This document shows, piece after piece, positions 25,520-33,244 of a stretch of DNA of 64,000 bases. Each line of letters opens with the position of its first letter. Position 1 is the stretch's first letter. The notes under the pieces are model-generated. The model was not told where the DNA came from. It saw only the letters and a list, made by a program, of their open reading frames with translations, and did no database searches. A program made the position numbers and the translations under genes. Source of the stretch: JAIQFL01 sp035295745 (GTDB lineage: Bacteria > Acidobacteriota > Terriglobia > Bryobacterales > Bryobacteraceae); NCBI GenBank assembly GCA_035295745.1, contig DATGIL010000069.1, positions 62,001 through 126,000 of the forward strand. The letters are read 5' to 3'.

Positions 25520-27501
25520 GGCGGTTCCATGCTTTTCGATTGCTTGCTCTAGCCGCCCTCGCCATCTCGGGTGGAAGCGCGGACGACGCCCCGCCCTGGC
25601 TGCGCGAAGTCCTCTCGAGGGACGTGCCCACCTATCCTCCGAACGTTCCAGCCGTGGTCTTAATGCAGGACGTCAGAGTCGTCGTCGAGCCGAATGGCCA
25701 CGCGGTTACCAACATCCGGAAGGTCGTCCGTATTTTGAACCGGGAAGGACGCGGGGAGGCGATCGGGACGCAGACTTACCAGACCGCGAACGGCAAGATT
25801 CGCGACGCTCATGCCTGGATGGTCGCTCCTACGGGTACGGTGTTCAAGTTGGGCAGGGAGGATACCAACGACCGTGGTTACGCCACCGGCAATGTTTATG
25901 AGGACGTTCGTGTCCGCGAACTGAACGGCCGTCCCAAAGCCGATCCGGGCGGTGTCTTCGCCTATGAATTCGCCGCCGAAAACGAGGCTCCTTTTGCGCA
26001 GTTCAATTGGTACTTTCAAGCGCGCATGCCCGTCGTGAGTTCCCGCTATTCCATCACCGTACCCGAGGGCTGGAACGTCCAATCGAAGATATATAATCAC
26101 ACTCCCAAAGATCCCGTGGTACAGGGAAAGACATACATGTGGGAACTGGAAAAATTGCCCTTTATTCCCGAAGAACCATCCAGTCCTCACCTCGATTCGC
26201 TGGTGCCCCGAATCTCCGTAACTTGCGTGCCCGCGCCCGGCGCAAAGGCGCTGCCCATTCGCACCTTTTCCTCCTGGAAGGACGTTTCCCAGTGGATGAC
26301 GGATATCAGCGAAGCTCAGGCCGAGCCGAACACAGCGATAACCGAAAAGGCCCAGGCCCTCACTGCGAATATCAAGAACGTTGCGCCACCCTACAATCTC
26401 GAGTACCGGCGAATCTATGCGGTCGCCGAATTCCTGCAGAGCATGCGGTACGTCTCGATTCCCGCGGGCGGCTTCGGGGCCGGTTATCGGCCACGAGCGG
26501 CGTCGGAGACGCTCTCGAAAGAATATGGCGATGGCAAGGACAAGGCGACGCTGATGCGCGCCATGTTAAAGGCGCTCGGCGTGCGTTCGTACCTCGTGTC
26601 GATCAGCGGAGCGGACCGGAACTACGTGCGCGAGGACTGGCCGAGCCCGCAGCAATTCGATCACACGATTGTTGCAGTCGAGGTTCCGGCTTCTATCGTG
26701 GACGGTCCGGTCATCGACCATCCGAAGCTCGGACACTTGTTGTTCTTCGACCCGACGAATGGCTCTACTTCGTTTGGCGATCTGTCCCGGTCCCAACAGG
26801 GTGGCTTTGCGCTGATCGTGGCCGGGGAGCAAGGCGGGCTGGTGCGGGTGCCGATGATGCGGCCATCGTTCAATCTGGTAAGCCGCGAAGTGCAGGCCAC
26901 CATTGACGAGAGTGGAATGCTCTCCTCCCATTTGCACGAAGAACTTCACGGACAGGCCGCGGCGACCGAGCGGAATAACGCTTACGCGCCGCGCCCGGAC
27001 TTTCAGAAGTTCCTCGAACAATGGCTTACGCGCGGGGCAAAAGGCGCAACGATTTCGAAGCAAGGCACGCGGGATTACCGGCTGGAGAAGAAGATCACTC
27101 TCGACGTAGACTTTCAGGCCCCCAATTACGCGCAGAGGCAACAGGGAGGCAAGCTATTAGTGTTTCGCCCCATCGTCGCGCCCCGCCGCGACGCGGTCTT
27201 TCTGACCAATCCCGAGCGGGTCACTCCGGCCCTCTTCAATCCGGCCGCATGGACGGAGGTGGCGCGTTTCAAAATACCCGAGGGTTTCAAAGTGGATGAG
27301 ACTCCGGATCCGGAAAAACTTCAATCGCCATTCGGCCGGTACTCCGCATCGTGCGAGATGAAGGACGGCGAGCTGGTCTTTACGCGGAGTTGGGAAACCG
27401 AAGCCGCGTCCATCCCGGTCGAGCAATACGCCGCACTCCGGGAGTATTACCGGCGCATCTCACAGATCGAGCAGGCGCCCGTGGTTCTGATGCGGAAGTA
27501 A
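25516..27501 (+). CDS. Second exported DUF3857/transglutaminase-fold protein, Cys replaced by Gly
   Basis: A 661-residue protein with a signal peptide (FHAFRLLALAALAISGGSA). DUF3857 covers about residues 45-210. The transglutaminase-like core has SKEYGDGKDKATLMRAMLKALGV, where the usual motif is GDCKDK: the catalytic Cys is Gly. The rest of the triad-like signals remain: QFDHTIVAV (His) and LLFFDPTNG (Asp). The C-terminal beta-rich part ends VLMRK. ATG 25516 overlaps the upstream stop by 4 nt. With its paralogue it probably forms a structural or binding pair in the periplasm; the loss of Cys in both copies argues against peptide crosslinking or proteolysis. Confidence 0.83.
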   Translation: MRRFHAFRLLALAALAISGGSADDAPPWLREVLSRDVPTYPPNVPAVVLMQDVRVVVEPNGHAVTNIRKVVRILNREGRGEAIGTQTYQTANGKIRDAHAWMVAPTGTVFKLGREDTNDRGYATGNVYEDVRVRELNGRPKADPGGVFAYEFAAENEAPFAQFNWYFQARMPVVSSRYSITVPEGWNVQSKIYNHTPKDPVVQGKTYMWELEKLPFIPEEPSSPHLDSLVPRISVTCVPAPGAKALPIRTFSSWKDVSQWMTDISEAQAEPNTAITEKAQALTANIKNVAPPYNLEYRRIYAVAEFLQSMRYVSIPAGGFGAGYRPRAASETLSKEYGDGKDKATLMRAMLKALGVRSYLVSISGADRNYVREDWPSPQQFDHTIVAVEVPASIVDGPVIDHPKLGHLLFFDPTNGSTSFGDLSRSQQGGFALIVAGEQGGLVRVPMMRPSFNLVSREVQATIDESGMLSSHLHEELHGQAAATERNNAYAPRPDFQKFLEQWLTRGAKGATISKQGTRDYRLEKKITLDVDFQAPNYAQRQQGGKLLVFRPIVAPRRDAVFLTNPERVTPALFNPAAWTEVARFKIPEGFKVDETPDPEKLQSPFGRYSASCEMKDGELVFTRSWETEAASIPVEQYAALREYYRRISQIEQAPVVLMRK

Positions 27502-27511
27502 GGAGTCCCTT

Positions 27512-27530
27512 CTGAAACAGGGTGTTTCAG
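27512..27530. terminator. Hairpin after the DUF3857 pair
   Basis: Perfect 8-bp inverted repeat CTGAAACA / TGTTTCAG with a 3-nt loop, starting 10 nt after the stop at 27501. No T-run follows, so it may be a Rho-assisted or non-canonical terminator or an mRNA 3'-end stabiliser. Confidence 0.4.
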
Positions 27531-27758
27531 GCAGCTAGTGCTACGACCGTCCGGGAAAGTTCGTATCCGGCGTGATCAAACATGCTCCAGACAGCATCCG
27601 GATCCTCTGGCATCTGGTCCACCAGCGCATTCAGTCGGCCGCGGTGCTCGAGGTCGCAGGCGGCTGCCAGCGCCCTGATGTAATCGCGGAACTCTGCGGG
27701 TATCCGCGTAAGAAGTCCATCACGAATCCGATCGATCGGCAAAACCTGGCCTGTTGCC

Positions 27759-28487
27759 TTGACGTTAAAAGAAATCGGATCTAAACTTGGCCTCTTGGGG
27801 TGCCAATTGCGAAGCGCAAAGCTGCTAACGGTCGTCTTTTTTCTAACCAGCACAGAAGCTCTGGCGGGCATTGTTACATATACAAGTTCCGCGGCTTTCA
27901 CAGCGGCACTCGCCGGTTCTCCAAGTTTAGTCGAGAACTATTCTGGCTTCGCTGCCAAAGACGACATTGCGCCAGGAGCTACCTTCGACGGCATCACATA
28001 CACTAGCTTTAATATATCAGCAGGCACAGACGGGATTATTTCCAATCAGTTTAATAGTTTCAGTGGCCTGAGCCTCGGAGCTAACCAAGCCCACGACGCC
28101 GCCGAATTCTTCTTCGACGGCGACAGCTTTGCGATCAACTTTGCGCCGGCTCTTGCGATTGGGATCTTCTTCAATGTAAACGCGAATTCCGGGACCTTTG
28201 GGATCACGACGCCTGCCGGTGACGCGAACACCGGCAGCGCATCTTACGACACCAGCACATTTGTTTTTGCCGGTTTGATTTCCACCACGCCATTCACCAG
28301 CGCGACGATCTTCAGCAATAGCGGCGGAGGAGGAACGGCGTCGTTCAACATTCCAGAGATTGTTCTTTCACAAGGGTCGGTGCCGGAACCGGCGCCGATC
28401 ACGCTGTGCTTCTTCGCCGCGGCGATGGTAGCGGCGATACGGTTGAGGAAGAGCAAAACGACACCCCGTTCGCTGAAAGGTCAGTAG
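27759..28487 (+). CDS. PEP-CTERM sorted exported protein
   Basis: A 242-residue frame whose N-terminus is a hydrophobic export signal (LLTVVFFLTSTEALAG). The body is Ser, Thr, Gly, Phe and Asn rich, typical of extracellular beta proteins of acidobacteria. The C-terminus is a PEP-CTERM sorting signal: VPEPAPITL, a hydrophobic segment (CFFAAAMVAAI) and a basic tail (RLRKSK). Such proteins are processed by exosortase, which must be encoded elsewhere. The first possible start is TTG at 27759; a nearer downstream TTG is equally possible. No function beyond surface or matrix location can be assigned. Confidence 0.8.
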   Translation: MTLKEIGSKLGLLGCQLRSAKLLTVVFFLTSTEALAGIVTYTSSAAFTAALAGSPSLVENYSGFAAKDDIAPGATFDGITYTSFNISAGTDGIISNQFNSFSGLSLGANQAHDAAEFFFDGDSFAINFAPALAIGIFFNVNANSGTFGITTPAGDANTGSASYDTSTFVFAGLISTTPFTSATIFSNSGGGGTASFNIPEIVLSQGSVPEPAPITLCFFAAAMVAAIRLRKSKTTPRSLKGQ

Positions 28488-28570
28488 GACTCACCGGGCT
28501 AAGTTGCGGGACGCCGGTCTGCCGACGCACCCTCTCCCATTTCGCCCGCGTCGCAACCATCAAAGATTCT

Positions 28571-28915
28571 TCCCGAGCAAGGCCTCTCCCTCGAAGACGT
28601 CCGGCATCTGGCCGCAATTCAGCGGTTCCGGGACACGCTGGCGGTGCAGTTGTTGCTGGAAGGCATTCCGATGGAACGAGTCTCAATCCTGCTCGGACAT
28701 TCGTCGGTGAAAGTTACAGGAGCGCAATTATGCGCCCTGGGTTCAGGCGCGCCACGCGCAGCTTGAGGCTGGCGTCGCGAGGGTGTGGAACAAGGATCCT
28801 ATTTTGGGGGGCGGAGACACTTCGGGGCGACACGGCCGCGCAAGAGGGACGCCCACAGTGAACGGTAGCGACATAAGCGCGACACCAAAAACGACGGTGG
28901 CGCTAACTAGCTGAA
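28571..28915 (+). pseudogene. Tyrosine recombinase (integrase) C-terminal remnant
   Basis: Only the last third of a phage-type integrase is left. In one frame EGLSLEDVRHLAAIQRFRDT, then VQLLLEGIPMERVSILLGHS and VKVT are read; these carry the second catalytic Arg of the R-H-x-x-R set and the G-H box, with Q replacing the usual first His. After one extra base at about 28730 the other frame continues ERNYAPWVQARHAQLEA, which holds the nucleophile Tyr, and ends TVALTS at TGA 28915. The N-terminal domain is absent. It lies 15 bp outside the outermost tRNA-Lys fragment, as expected for the enzyme that once integrated DNA there. Confidence 0.78.
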
Positions 28916-28930
28916 AACAGGAAAGCTATC

Positions 28931-28973
28931 CTGGTCAGCCGGGCGGGACTCGAACCCGCGACCCTGTGCTTGA
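28931..28973 (-). repeat. tRNA-Lys 3'-end fragment (oldest attachment-site copy)
   Basis: Forty-three bp matching the 3' end of the intact tRNA-Lys at 41363-41438, from the CCA end through the T-arm into the anticodon stem, with two differences (28936 and in the anticodon loop). The 5' half of a tRNA is absent, so this is not a functional gene. It matches what is left after integrases recombine within tRNA 3' ends. Confidence 0.85.
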
Positions 28974-29104
28974 AAGCTTGAAAGGCCAGCGGCCTCGGTA
29001 GAGGCAATCTATAAGCTGTTGGTTCTGCGTATGTTATCCCGCGCGTTGTGTCTTGGAGCCCGGCGCGCCGAGATCACCTGGCACGGAAATCCAGAGTGAC
29101 GTCC

Positions 29105-29130
29105 TGGGCCGCCGATGTTCCGGCGGCCCA
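29105..29130. repeat. GC-rich perfect inverted repeat
   Basis: TGGGCCGCC and GGCGGCCCA (9 bp each) flank an 8-nt loop. It lies 65 bp beyond the stop of the minus-strand gene at 29196 and could end its transcript, although no T-run follows on that strand. Confidence 0.5.
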
Positions 29131-29195
29131 AAAGTAGGTGCCAGCATTTGCCCACGAAGGCGCTTGCCTAGGCCGCAGCCCGATTCAGGATATAT

Positions 29196-30008
29196 CTAAT
29201 GCTTTGGAGCAAACTGTCCATTTGGACCAAACTGCGCGTAACGCAGGGACCTGCGATTTTGCGTGTGCAACGCCCTCGAGTCCACCTTGCCGTTTTCGTA
29301 CTTCTCTGCGAATGCCTGATCCGCCTGGTCCGGTGCCATTTCACTGTATCCCTGAGGGATGGTGAAAAGTGATGAATCCGGTTCACCCAAACTAATACGG
29401 ACGGCGTGCCGCTCAGAATGCATTTCCCGCCCGTTGACGGTGCCGTCGAGAGTCATCTTCAATTCTTCACACCCCAAGTCTGGCGCGAGCCATTCCTCTA
29501 ATACTGGTCCTGGGCCGTTCACGGCGTGCTTGATGTGCAAGACTCGGTAGCCAAGCATCTCATCGTTACCCACGATAGTCGACGCAAGCGAAGTACTGCC
29601 TGCGAAAGGTTGGGTACAATTTGTGGCCGGATCAAGCAGGTTCAGTCCTCGTGCACTTGGAGCAGTTGGAGAAGGGTAAAACGTGTGTGTGGCTTTGATG
29701 TCACCCAAGACGGTGACGACCGATGCCTCCTTGATGTAATGAATGTCGCCTATTAAGAAAGCGCCATCTTGCCGAACTACAGTTCTCATCGAACTATACG
29801 CGCCGTCTCCCCGGACAGAATGTATCACACGGATTTCTCCATTTTCCAGACCCTCTACGGTTCTTGGCACTACCGGAGCGCTCGCCGCCTTAACCGTCCC
29901 CGCATCAAACACCGCCCTATGCCGTAAGACAAAAATCCGGTCGGTAAAGAAGTATCCGGCAACAGCTACGGCCACTAGAACGCCAAAACGAAATACAGCC
30001 TTTTTCAT
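29196..30008 (-). CDS. Hypothetical membrane-anchored exported protein
   Basis: A 270-residue protein starting at ATG 30008, chosen because ACGGAGAAAAAC precedes it with good spacing; an ATG 8 codons upstream is possible. One N-terminal membrane segment (VAVAVAGYFFTDRIFVL) has basic residues before it, so the rest is periplasmic. The soluble part has no family I recognise; it contains GYRVLHIKHAV, WLAPDLGCEELKMTLDG and ESERHAV-like strands, which resemble proteins that measure or carry an attached group (the DUF4412 or LolA type), but that is only an impression. Only two Cys are seen. It follows the Cys-rich peptide gene after 26 nt and is surely co-transcribed with it. Confidence 0.7.
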   Translation of the reverse strand: MKKAVFRFGVLVAVAVAGYFFTDRIFVLRHRAVFDAGTVKAASAPVVPRTVEGLENGEIRVIHSVRGDGAYSSMRTVVRQDGAFLIGDIHYIKEASVVTVLGDIKATHTFYPSPTAPSARGLNLLDPATNCTQPFAGSTSLASTIVGNDEMLGYRVLHIKHAVNGPGPVLEEWLAPDLGCEELKMTLDGTVNGREMHSERHAVRISLGEPDSSLFTIPQGYSEMAPDQADQAFAEKYENGKVDSRALHTQNRRSLRYAQFGPNGQFAPKH

Positions 30009-30034
30009 GTTTTTCTCCGTTCCGATTTTCAAAC

Positions 30035-30331
30035 TCAGCAGAGGCCGAAGCAGGCACAGTCAGATGAAACGAACGTACAAGGATCAGTGTGGCAATCCTG
30101 AACAGGCCCGGCACTGGTGCCGCTGCACGCAGTGCATTGGAAGCCACAAGACTCGTACTGGCAGTAGTAATTTCCTGGGGCGTTGCAAAAGCCCATTGTA
30201 GTGCAGAAGCTTCGGGTATTGCTGTTTGGATCTGATCTATAGCAATTCGGGTCGATCTGCATAGCTGTGGCAACACCAGTCGCTACTGCGATGATCATAA
30301 CTGCTAGGTTCAAAAATAGTTTACCTCTCAT
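30035..30331 (-). CDS. Small secreted 12-cysteine peptide
   Basis: A 98-residue precursor. Residues 1-23 form a signal peptide (KLFLNLAVMIIAVATGVATA). The predicted mature part of about 75 residues contains 12 Cys with small and polar residues between them (CTTMGFCNAPGNYYC, CGFQCTAC, CHTDPC, CACFGLC), which suggests six disulfides or a metal cluster. The start is supported by a near-perfect ribosome-binding site, AAAGGAGG, seven bases before the ATG. It lies in a short segment bounded by tRNA-Lys fragments and is followed by a membrane-anchored partner gene. I do not recognise a family; possibilities include a toxin-like peptide, an adhesin or a redox carrier. Confidence 0.78.
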   Translation of the reverse strand: MRGKLFLNLAVMIIAVATGVATAMQIDPNCYRSDPNSNTRSFCTTMGFCNAPGNYYCQYESCGFQCTACSGTSAGPVQDCHTDPCTFVSSDCACFGLC

Positions 30332-30335
30332 TTTT

Positions 30336-30344
30336 GCCTCCTTT
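30336..30344 (-). promoter_or_regulatory. Strong ribosome-binding site of the Cys-rich peptide gene
   Basis: On the minus strand AAAGGAGGC precedes ATG 30331 by about five bases. It is nearly fully complementary to the anti-Shine-Dalgarno sequence and shows that this small frame is translated, probably at a high level. Confidence 0.75.
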
Positions 30345-31875
30345 GAGCGAATTCTGTTTGGGTCGTCCCAATACTCGTCTCCTTGGTAGGTTCTGGAAAG
30401 GCCCGCTCGATAAGAAAGTATGCTCTCCGAGCCAATGAAAAAGCAATAAGAATATTTCGAAATGATTTGGAATCGCGCTCCTTTTAATAGAGTGTTTTAG
30501 ATACGGTTCTAGGTCAACTTGTCGAGCGTATTAAGAGGCTTGATTTCAATAGGATGACGGATTCTGTCGCTGCGTGAAAAGTCACTTAGCAAGCCCTCTG
30601 ACTGTCAGTTGCGCTGGGAAATTCATAGGAATCTACACGGTTCTTTAGCGTGGTACCGTTCAAAGTCCGGCACAGCCGCGGTCACTGGTCGATTCAAGCA
30701 CGAAACTGTTCTTTTGAGCCATAACCCAGGTCCACAGCCTCCAACTCTGCCCGATTGCGGCCCGAGAGCTCACCGGCTCGCCGAAACCCGCCCGCAGGTT
30801 TGAACAGAGGTTCTGGCTATCGCCCGACGCCGGTTGGCCTACTGTGAGACGGCTACTCGCTTTCTGCACCTCTGCTAGCTGTTAGCGGCGGGATAGCGCC
30901 GAGCGGCCGACGGAGAACTGATTGCCCGCGCCTATTTCGATTCCAGGCACGGTCCCGTCACAGCATTTTAGGCTGGGTATTCTCCTGTTTCCGAGGTATT
31001 GTCGCACTGAATATCCCGATTTCGATTTTTCGAGTGATTGAACCAATTGGTGTCTATCATTGGAAACGGAGTGATTGGGACTTGATGTCGGCCTAGTCTA
31101 CTTTCTGGCGCAAAATTCGAATTTCCCCGAGTGGGCCGAGGGCCTATCCGCAGTGACAACGCCGATAAAAAGCCGGCGGTGTGGCCGCCGGGCAATCAAT
31201 TTCCTTGATTCCAGACAACTTCGAGGATTGATTTTTTGCTGTCCGCTAACACAGTCCCGAGGTGGTGAAGATTGTCGGCGATCACACCGAGGCCCGCCCA
31301 TCGACGCACTCCGCTGGTCCTTAGTCGCCGACACGCGAGAGCCTCTGCTAAGAGCAGAGGGTCGCCCATGGAAGATGGTGTCGTTATTTCAGAAGGTTAC
31401 GACCTCATGGCCGCGCCCCCGCTCGGTATGCCGTGAGGATTTGTAGTGCAAAAAGATCCTCACCATTCAACCCTTCTTTAACACTTTCAAGCGCCTACCC
31501 ACATCACGCCCTGTAAACGAATCCGTGCGGATGTTAGTTGATTTGCAGCCGTAGGGAAATACAGGTTCAACACGACGGCACAATTTTTCAACAGCCAGGG
31601 TTACCCATTACCCCATTGTCGCTTCCAACCCTTTGAAGAGAGGAGCCGACTTTGAGATGACGGCGACGTCGGCCCACGAGACTGGCCCCGTGCCGCAAGC
31701 ACAAGGTCGCGATGAAGGTTCCCTTTGGTATCATCACTTTGGATTTCAGAGGGGCTAAACTGAACGGTGTTGAGGTCCACTGTAGTAAATTTTGTAGATA
31801 CTTTGTCCTCCAAGAGCGTCTACAATCAACCTATTTCAACAGGATTCCACAGACAGGGAATTTTCGGAGATGATC
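30345..31875. other. 1.5 kb without recognisable genes
   Basis: Open frames here are short and lack protein-like composition or family motifs. It is more AT-rich in parts (30410-30560) than the rest of the window. A perfect 8-bp inverted repeat, GTGAGGAT / ATCCTCAC with a 15-nt loop, lies at 31433-31463. Probably decayed mobile-element DNA. Confidence 0.45.
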
Positions 31876-31939
31876 CTAAAGCCTTTATTTTCTTTTGGTG
31901 AGCCGGGCGGGACTCGAACCCGCGACCGTGTGCTTAAAA
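31876..31939. repeat. attL-like copy of the tRNA-Lys 3' end (64 bp)
   Basis: Matches 41343-41406 at 62 of 64 positions (differences at 31895 and 31928). It includes the tRNA-Lys 3' half from the anticodon loop to CCA and 20 bp of DNA beyond the tRNA end (CTAAAGCCTTTATTTTCTTT). The 5' half of the tRNA is replaced by unrelated sequence. Together with the copy at the intact tRNA it delimits a 9.5-kb segment. Confidence 0.92.
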
Positions 31940-32612
31940 AGGCCTTGGATGTAGGGTAAATACCTTACGGGCAGATACCTTATTTTTCAATAGCTTAACA
32001 AAACCTCCCTGTTGAAGGGTGTTGCAGGATGAGGTTCCCGCTGCTACATTTTTACTACAGTCCTCCGACCGGCTCTCAGTGGTTCGGCTTCAGTCCGTTG
32101 GCGTCGGAGCGGGCTGCTCTGCCATCGAGACGGACCCTTGGCCCAACGCCGCCTGGACGAGGTGGATAGGAGCGCCGTTCATCGAGCTCGTGGCTGGCTG
32201 CTTGCGGACGAAATTGAGGAGCCTGTCGGAGTCGCGGCGATAGCAGCTTTGGGTGAGCGTTGGCTTGGCGTTCGAGCCGTCGGCTGCAAGTGTCCTGCCA
32301 AATCGAATCTTTAATTCCGTTCTCACCCGCGGAAGCGCGAGTTCAACGCCCTAATGTGACGTTCAAGTCATGTGATGAACTCGGGATCAGCGAGGAGAAG
32401 GTACGATTGGACCCTGAAGGCGGATGGGAAACCCGACGCCCAGGGCCGTCGCTATGCGATGAAGTGTTCAGGCGTTTATCTTCGGGCGTGGGCGAGGGGT
32501 CATCTCCATGGTCGGAGCGTCAGGATGGTGGGTTGGTGGTCCGTCAGCGACATCGACGACGGGAAAGCCCTTCTTGTCACGACAGATCGTGCCGCCCGAA
32601 CAGGTCAACCGA
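31940..32612. other. About 670 bp without recognisable genes
   Basis: Lies between the left repeat and the end of the exported operon. Frames here have mixed, Arg/Ser-rich composition and no motif. Likely the non-coding end of the island. Confidence 0.4.
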
Positions 32613-33242
32613 CTATCGGCGACGTCCCAACTGCCGGATCGTCCCGAACGCAATGGCCGTCCCCAGCAGCAGGATACCGTCCGGTTCCGGCACCGCGCCG
32701 GTTTCCGGCGCCACGCTGGTCTGGGACGAAAAGTTGGCTACGGTGGTGGTCCCATCCAGGTTCACATCCGCCGTGAAAGCGAACCCATTCATTGTGTCGC
32801 TTGTTAACGCCGGGACCGTCCCCGCTGCGTCGGAGAACATGCTGAAGGCGAAAGTACTGCCCGACGTCGAGGTCCCATCCGGCGAACTCAATGCCGGTCC
32901 GTAGAGGCTAACCTGCAAGGAAAGCGTCGAGCCGAACGTGAACCCATCGAAGTAGTCGTTGAATCCGGTGCCATTATCGAAGGTCAACGTTGCTGGCAAA
33001 GCACCGCTGACGTCCCCGGTAAAAGCGGGGCTGCCTGCCAGGGTACCGTCGCTCGAAAAGCCCAGGATCTGGAGCGATGCCGCCTGGGATACCAGCGGGC
33101 CTGGGTTGAAGTTGAAATCCAGCGACCCCGCCGTGCTCAAAATGGAGGAGGTATCGACGGTCACGTCATAGGTAATGGGTCCGGCTGAGGCCGACGACCC
33201 AACCAAAAGAAATGCTGTGAAAAGGGTCCAGCGTGTGCTCAT
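32613..33242 (-). CDS. PEP-CTERM sorted exported protein
   Basis: A 209-residue protein with a signal peptide (WTLFTAFLLVGSSASA) and a beta-rich, Ser/Thr/Gly/Asp-rich body (PITYDVTVDTSSI, FNPGPLVSQAAS), as in the NF038129-type PEP-CTERM proteins I recall. The C-terminus has the sorting signal AVPEPDGILLLGTAIAFGTI followed by a basic tail (RQLGRRR). It would be cut by exosortase and placed on the cell surface or released. It is the last gene of a three-gene minus-strand operon, 2 nt after the nuclease/phospholipase-like gene. Confidence 0.85.
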   Translation of the reverse strand: MSTRWTLFTAFLLVGSSASAGPITYDVTVDTSSILSTAGSLDFNFNPGPLVSQAASLQILGFSSDGTLAGSPAFTGDVSGALPATLTFDNGTGFNDYFDGFTFGSTLSLQVSLYGPALSSPDGTSTSGSTFAFSMFSDAAGTVPALTSDTMNGFAFTADVNLDGTTTVANFSSQTSVAPETGAVPEPDGILLLGTAIAFGTIRQLGRRR

Positions 33243-33244
33243 GT

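Larger units (their letters stand above)
28931..31875. mobile_element. Small integrated segment between tRNA-Lys 3'-end copies (inner island)
   Basis: A 2.9-kb stretch bounded by two partial copies of the tRNA-Lys 3' end in the same orientation. It carries only two recognisable genes (29196-30008 and 30035-30331) and about 1.5 kb of apparently non-coding DNA, with no integrase inside. Interpreted as a decayed or non-autonomous integrative element; the limits are inferred from the repeats alone. Confidence 0.5.

Noticed and set aside
27527..27901. A 124-codon minus-strand frame with partly protein-like sequence (FRDYIRALAAACDLEH)
   Set aside because: It overlaps the start of the PEP-CTERM gene, has no clear start or ribosome-binding site and no known motif; it could be a fragment of an old gene, but support is too weak.
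28931..29010. A third tRNA-Lys gene
   Set aside because: Only the 3' half matches; the acceptor 5' strand and D-arm are missing, so no cloverleaf forms.
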